Of a stretch of DNA of 9,365 nt, positions 5,698-9,365 are shown piece by piece. The DNA is taken from positions 1 to 9,365 of the forward strand of contig CALNBW010000266.1 of the NCBI GenBank assembly GCA_937874815.1, given 5' to 3'. Every line of letters begins with the position of its first letter. The first letter of the stretch is position 1. Both the position numbers and the translations under genes were made by a program. The notes beneath the pieces were generated by a model, which was not told where the DNA came from, made no database searches, and saw only the letters and a program-made list of their open reading frames with translations. The stretch comes from an uncultured Bacillota bacterium (GTDB taxonomy: Bacteria; Bacillota; UBA994; UBA5500).

Positions 5698-7080
5698 TTG
5701 GCGAAATATGTCGCGGAACCTTTCAAGATCAAAATGGTGGAACCATTAACACTTACTACTAGAGAGCAGCGCAAGCAGTATCTCAAGGAAGCTAATTACA
5801 ATCTTTTTGCCCTGAAGAGTGACTATGTGTACATAGACATGCTGAGCGACAGCGGCAGCGGTGCTATGAGCGACAGCCAGTGGGCGGGCATGATGAAAGG
5901 CGACGAGAGCTATGCAGGCGCTCGTGGCTATTACCGCCTGATGGATGCGGTGAAGGATATTTTCGGCTACCGTTTCGCCCAGCCGGTGCACCAGGGGCGG
6001 GCGGCGGAGAAGATTCTTTACCCTTGTCTGCTCCAGGAAGGCCAGTATTCTGTGGCTAACATGCACTTTGATACTACCCGGGGCCATGTGGCGTTGTGCA
6101 ACGCTACCCCGAAGGACATTGTGGTGCCCGAAGCGAAAGACACCGAAAGTTATGCCCCCTTTAAGGGCAATATGGATATCCCCGCGCTGCGAGCCTTCAT
6201 TGAGCAAGTGGGTGTTGCCAAAGTTGGCGTTATTGTCATGACCATTACCAATAACACAGCTGGCGGACAGCCAGTCTCTATGGAGAATATTCGCGAGACC
6301 TCCCGGGTTGCTAACGAATATGGCATCCCTATGGTGATCGACGCCGCTCGTTTTGCGGAGAATGCTTACTTCATCAAGACCCGCGAGCCGGGCTACGCGG
6401 ACAAGTCGATTATTGAAATCACGCGCGAAGCCTTTAGTTATGCTTCTGCTTTCACCATGTCGGCCAAGAAGGATGCTATTGTCAACATGGGCGGCCTGAT
6501 CGGTGTCAAGGAAGATGAAGAGCTCTTCACTAAGATCCAGGGCCTCACCGTTCCTTACGAAGGCTTCATTACTTATGGTGGCCTAGCTGGACGCGACCTG
6601 GAAGCGTTGGCCATTGGTCTTTACGAAGGCATTGAACTCGATTACCTGCGCTATCGCATTGGCCAGGTGGAGTACCTGGGCGAACTGCTGCGCGAAGCCG
6701 GCGTCCCCTTCCAGTATCCAGTGGGCGGCCATGCCATCTTCGTAGACGCCAAGAAGATACTGCCCCATATTCCTTATTACCAGTTCCCCGGGCAGGCCTT
6801 GGCACTGGAGCTCTATCTGGAAGCAGGGGTGAGGGGTTGCGACATCGGCTCCTACATGCTAGACCTCGACCCAGTTACGGGCGAGCAGCCTGAGAGCGAG
6901 ATGGAATTCACCAGGCTCTGCTTGCCGCGCCGAGTGTATACCCAGGCGCACCTCGACATAGTAGCCGAGGCGCTAATCAACATTCAGAAGCGGGCGGACC
7001 AAGTAAAGGGTTACGAAGTTGTTTGGCAACCCAAGGTGCTGCGCCACTTCACGGCTAAGTTGAGGCCAGTGGGGCAGTAG
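5698..7080 (+). CDS. tnaA: Tryptophanase (L-tryptophan indole-lyase)
   Basis: PLP-dependent beta-eliminating lyase that converts L-tryptophan to indole, pyruvate and ammonia in the cytoplasm. From the TTG start the protein is 460 residues (E. coli TnaA 471) and opens with AKYVAEPFKIKMVEPL, the conserved lyase N-terminus. Features seen: IDMLSDSGSGAMSD, QPVHQGRAAE, TNNTAGGQPVS, VIDAARFAENAYFIK, and the PLP-lysine motif MSAKKD (Lys258 as Schiff base). It is tryptophanase and not the related tyrosine phenol-lyase for two reasons: the C-terminus is LRHFTAKL, with His450 at the position of E. coli His463 where phenol-lyases have Phe, and the VRGCDIGS segment has Ile where phenol-lyases have the phenol-binding Arg. 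No tnaB-type permease and no leader peptide are adjacent. Transcribed alone between a divergent peptidase and a convergent acetyltransferase. Confidence 0.93.
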   Translation: MAKYVAEPFKIKMVEPLTLTTREQRKQYLKEANYNLFALKSDYVYIDMLSDSGSGAMSDSQWAGMMKGDESYAGARGYYRLMDAVKDIFGYRFAQPVHQGRAAEKILYPCLLQEGQYSVANMHFDTTRGHVALCNATPKDIVVPEAKDTESYAPFKGNMDIPALRAFIEQVGVAKVGVIVMTITNNTAGGQPVSMENIRETSRVANEYGIPMVIDAARFAENAYFIKTREPGYADKSIIEITREAFSYASAFTMSAKKDAIVNMGGLIGVKEDEELFTKIQGLTVPYEGFITYGGLAGRDLEALAIGLYEGIELDYLRYRIGQVEYLGELLREAGVPFQYPVGGHAIFVDAKKILPHIPYYQFPGQALALELYLEAGVRGCDIGSYMLDLDPVTGEQPESEMEFTRLCLPRRVYTQAHLDIVAEALINIQKRADQVKGYEVVWQPKVLRHFTAKLRPVGQ

Positions 7081-7096
7081 CTAAAATATAGCACTT

Positions 7097-7175
7097 AAAA
7101 AGGGCTGCGGGGTATGCTTTCGCAACATCTTAAGATGTCGTGAGAGCACATAGCAAATACCCCGCAGCCCCTTTT
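7097..7175. terminator. Long bidirectional terminator between tnaA and the GNAT gene
   Basis: GGGCTGCGGGGTAT (7102-7115) pairs perfectly over 14 bp with ATACCCCGCAGCCC (7157-7170), with AAAAA before and CTTTT after, so both strands end in a T-run. Inside it a second stem, 7116-7124 with 7139-7147, leads into the perfect palindrome ACATCTTAAGATGT (7125-7138). The genes converge here, with stops at 7080 and 7197. Confidence 0.93.
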
Positions 7176-7196
7176 GCAGCCCATGTTACCGGCGGT

Positions 7197-7859
7197 CTAG
7201 GGGTTATAAAGCATGCAGTATTGCACCAGATCGCTATCCGGCATACGTATTCTTTCTACCAGTTCAAAATCAAAGTGCTCGTACATGCCGATGTTGCGCG
7301 GATTATGGGTTTCTAGGCTGCATGTTAAGCTTTTGCTCCGGCAACTGCTTAAGATGCGGCCCAATAGCTTGCGCGCTAGGCCATGGCCGCGATATTGCTC
7401 CTGCACAACTAAAAACTCGAGGTGAGCGCAATCATCATGCACAAAGTGCTGTACCCATTCTGAGTTCATCGTTTGCGAGGTTTGAAAAAGGCGCACAAAC
7501 TGCTTTACGCCTATTTGTCGGCAGAGCGGCGTAGATTTGGCAATGGCTAGCCAGACCTGCAGTTGATATTTAAGTTGTTCCGGAAAAGTCGCCGGCTCTT
7601 TTATCTGGTGCGGTCGGTAAACGAACGCCAGCGCTTCCATGCGCTTAGAAGAGGCGAAAAGGCTGCCATAATCGTAGAGCATATCTACATAGTTTTTGAG
7701 CAGTAGCGTCAGCGCCTCTAACCGATTCGTTTTGTCGGGCAGGAGATAGCTAAAAAATGGGTCATCTTCGAACCCAGCGGCCAAAACCGGGGCCGCCTTA
7801 TCGATGTCCTGCCTAGTTAGCTTCTGTAAACCCGAAGTACTGATAATAACACGCTCCAA
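7197..7859 (-). CDS. GNAT-family N-acetyltransferase
   Basis: Acetyl-CoA-dependent acyltransferase of unknown acceptor; GNAT enzymes acetylate amines of small molecules, peptides or proteins. The product is 220 residues. The N-terminal half (KLTRQDIDKAAPVLAAGF then DDPFFSYLLPD) follows the pattern of GNAT proteins that open with an alpha-helix and a DDP motif. Motif A is at residues 148-165, LEFLVVQEQYRGHGLARKLL, with the acetyl-CoA phosphate-binding loop QYRGHG (155-160). Motif B follows as LETHNPRNIGMYEHFDF (182-198), including the usual Tyr. Start: the only canonical in-frame initiator after the upstream TGA is TTG 7859, although no good Shine-Dalgarno sequence precedes it, so expression may be weak or the start unusual. 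It stands alone, convergent with tnaA and divergent from the deacylase. Family is firm, substrate unknown. Confidence 0.85.
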   Translation of the reverse strand: MERVIISTSGLQKLTRQDIDKAAPVLAAGFEDDPFFSYLLPDKTNRLEALTLLLKNYVDMLYDYGSLFASSKRMEALAFVYRPHQIKEPATFPEQLKYQLQVWLAIAKSTPLCRQIGVKQFVRLFQTSQTMNSEWVQHFVHDDCAHLEFLVVQEQYRGHGLARKLLGRILSSCRSKSLTCSLETHNPRNIGMYEHFDFELVERIRMPDSDLVQYCMLYNP

Positions 7860-7920
7860 TTCTAAGGCTGAACCTAGTGCAGCCCTTAATATTACTTCTA
7901 ATTTTAGTATCTTATTTAAG

Positions 7921-7947
7921 GGTATACCTGAACGGGGTATTTGTCAA
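7921..7947 (-). promoter_or_regulatory. Candidate promoter for the GNAT gene
   Basis: On the minus strand a perfect TTGACA (plus 7942-7947) is followed after 15 bases by TATACC (plus 7921-7926). The spacer is shorter than the ideal 17 and the -10 box is 4 of 6. It lies about 60 bases before the TTG start. The rest of the 206-base divergent gap (7860-8065) shows no convincing plus-strand promoter. Confidence 0.35.
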
Positions 7948-8050
7948 AATGGCTGGCAGTTAGGGGGGAACGCCGCAAGAAACAGCTGGACACGTATGAT
8001 AAAATGCAGGTAAGAAAGTCAAACTTGGGTTAATAACATTGGACGGCATG

Positions 8051-8057
8051 AAAGGAG
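8051..8057 (+). promoter_or_regulatory. Ribosome binding site that fixes the deacylase start
   Basis: AAAGGAG lies eight bases before ATG 8066. An in-frame ATG at 8048 overlaps this site and has none of its own, so 8066 is chosen; it also puts the conserved start YDFILRGGIVVDGTG at residue 2. Confidence 0.8.
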
Positions 8058-8065
8058 CAATAATA

Positions 8066-9365
8066 ATGTACGACTTTATCTTGCGGGGCGGCATTGTAGT
8101 AGATGGCACCGGTAAGTCCGGGTTTCAGGCAGATGTTGCTATTAAAGACGGGAAGGTAGCGGAAATCGCAGCAACTATTGCTGGCGCAGCCAAAGAAGTG
8201 ATAGACGTTACGGGGCTAGTGGTAGCGCCGGGCTTTATCGATATCCATTCCCACTCCGACACTGTCTTTTTGCAGGATAACCGTTGTGAGGGCAAGCTGT
8301 ATCAGGGTGTGACTACCGAGGTAGCTGGACAATGCGGATCAACCATTTACCCTTGCCCAGACGATCGTATGGATAATATTCGTGGATTTGCCGGCAGTGC
8401 CCTCCAGGATTTTGCCTCTAGCTCGTTCCAAGAATTCATGGATAAGGTCAAGGCGCAGGGCAAGCAAATGAGCACTAATTTGATTTCACTGATTGGGCAT
8501 GGTGCCTTGCGCTGCGGCGTGATGGGCTATGAGAATCGCAAAGCTACACCCGAGGAGCTAGCAGAGATGGGGCGCTTGCTGGAGCGTGATATGCAGGCAG
8601 GGGCCTGGGGGCTCTCGTTAGGGCTCGGCTATACGCCTGGAATATCTTCCGATCAGGAGGAGCTGAATGCCTTGGGCGAGGTGGTGGCCAAGTATGGCGG
8701 TATCGTTACTTCGCATATGCGCGACCAGGGCGCTAACACGCCCACTTCCCTAGAGGAAATGTATGAAATCAACCGCCAGACAGGGGCACACGTGCATATT
8801 GCCCACTTTAAGGCTAGCGGCAAGAAGAACTGGGGGCGCGCACCAGAATTTGTCCAAAATGTAGCCGCTGCCCGTGAGGCGGGCGTTAATGTAACGGTCG
8901 ACGTTTATCCTTACACTGCGGCCTCCTCCGGTATCACCAATTCCTTCCCTAAGTGGTCCATTCAAGGTGGCAAGCATATGGCTGTGGCACGCTTATTAGG
9001 TGACGAACGGCAGCAGATTATGGACTTCTTAGAAGACGCTTTCCAAACGCAAGCTGATGGCGAGGGCCTGTATATGGTCACGACGGGCGGGCGTTACCCC
9101 ATTGCTGATGGCAAGACAGTGTGGGAGCTGAGCCAGGAGCTGGGGCTGAGCATGGCCGAAACCATCGCCAAGGTTACTATCGAAACAGATGCCAACTGCA
9201 CCTGCATTTCCTTTGCCATGAGCGAGGAAGATGTGGATCACATGCTGTCGCAGAAAAACTTCGCCATCGGTAGCGATGGGCGGGGCCTACCATTAGCGGC
9301 GAGCGAGAATAAGGGCAAGCCTCATCCCAGAAACTTTGGCACCTTCCCGCGTTTCTTGCGCCTGG
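8066..9365 (+). CDS. N-acyl-D-amino-acid deacylase (D-aminoacylase family), 3' partial
   Basis: Amidohydrolase-superfamily zinc enzyme that would release D-amino acids from N-acyl-D-amino acids. There are 433 residues visible with no stop; the C-terminus lies beyond the window. The protein opens with a beta-strand (YDFILRGGIVVDGTG) typical of the family. Metal-centre residues seen: His61 and His63 in DIHSHSD, Cys90 in EVAGQCGST, His217 in SHMRDQG, His247 in HIAHFKASG, and Asp404 in IGSDGRG. These correspond to H67, H69, C96, H220, H250 and D366 of the classical D-aminoacylase, with a longer stretch before the final Asp, as in the larger bacterial relatives. No signal peptide, so cytoplasmic. 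Divergent from the GNAT gene. Whether the true substrate is an N-acyl-D-amino acid, N-acyl-D-glutamate or a D-peptide cannot be read from the sequence. Confidence 0.88.
   Translation, partial: MYDFILRGGIVVDGTGKSGFQADVAIKDGKVAEIAATIAGAAKEVIDVTGLVVAPGFIDIHSHSDTVFLQDNRCEGKLYQGVTTEVAGQCGSTIYPCPDDRMDNIRGFAGSALQDFASSSFQEFMDKVKAQGKQMSTNLISLIGHGALRCGVMGYENRKATPEELAEMGRLLERDMQAGAWGLSLGLGYTPGISSDQEELNALGEVVAKYGGIVTSHMRDQGANTPTSLEEMYEINRQTGAHVHIAHFKASGKKNWGRAPEFVQNVAAAREAGVNVTVDVYPYTAASSGITNSFPKWSIQGGKHMAVARLLGDERQQIMDFLEDAFQTQADGEGLYMVTTGGRYPIADGKTVWELSQELGLSMAETIAKVTIETDANCTCISFAMSEEDVDHMLSQKNFAIGSDGRGLPLAASENKGKPHPRNFGTFPRFLRL

Noticed and set aside
5698..7080. Tyrosine phenol-lyase as the identity of the lyase
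   Set aside because: His in RHFTAKL and Ile in place of the phenol-binding Arg are tryptophanase features.
7995..8005. TATGAT / TAAAAT as a -10 box for the deacylase
   Set aside because: No recognisable -35 element at 16-18 bases upstream and no TGn extension, so the match is too weak to report.

Overview
The window reads like a chromosomal stretch of an anaerobic, amino-acid- or peptide-fermenting member of the Firmicutes, most likely class Clostridia. This is inferred from strong AGGAG-type ribosome binding sites, frequent non-ATG starts, moderate base composition, an Opp/Ami-type peptide transporter whose ATPases have the C-terminal tails typical of Firmicutes, and a clostridial-looking set of peptide and amino acid catabolic enzymes. 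No rRNA, tRNA, CRISPR array, transposase or phage gene was seen.

Layout. (1) Positions 1-3085, plus strand: the 3' part of an oligopeptide ABC transporter ATPase (OppD-type, N-terminus outside the window), a complete OppF-type ATPase one base downstream, then a beta-aspartyl (isoaspartyl) dipeptidase (iadA) that appears to start at a CTG codon, closed by a strong intrinsic terminator. (2) Positions 3138-5620, minus strand: an M3-like zinc oligopeptidase followed by a PF00144-type serine hydrolase (beta-lactamase/D-aminopeptidase fold). The hydrolase gene is broken: a frameshift and small deletion remove the segment that should carry its catalytic Ser-x-x-Lys. It is bracketed by a roughly 33-bp imperfect inverted repeat that resembles a REP-type palindrome half, and a short remnant of a second hydrolase-like copy seems to lie just after the peptidase stop. 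(3) Positions 5640-7175, plus strand: tryptophanase (tnaA) behind an extended -10 promoter, ended by an unusually long hairpin shared with the converging gene. (4) Positions 7197-7947, minus strand: a GNAT acetyltransferase. (5) Positions 8066-9365, plus strand: an N-acyl-D-amino-acid deacylase cut by the window end.

How the genes may work together (inference): oligopeptides enter through the Opp system, the M3-like peptidase cuts normal peptides, IadA releases aspartate from isoaspartyl dipeptides, the deacylase frees D-amino acids from N-acylated forms, and tryptophanase converts tryptophan to indole, pyruvate and ammonia. IadA, the deacylase and possibly the former serine hydrolase all act on non-canonical bonds or D-stereochemistry, which would suit scavenging of aged protein, cell-wall debris or necromass. 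The genes are in at least four transcription units, so this is a functional neighbourhood and not one operon.
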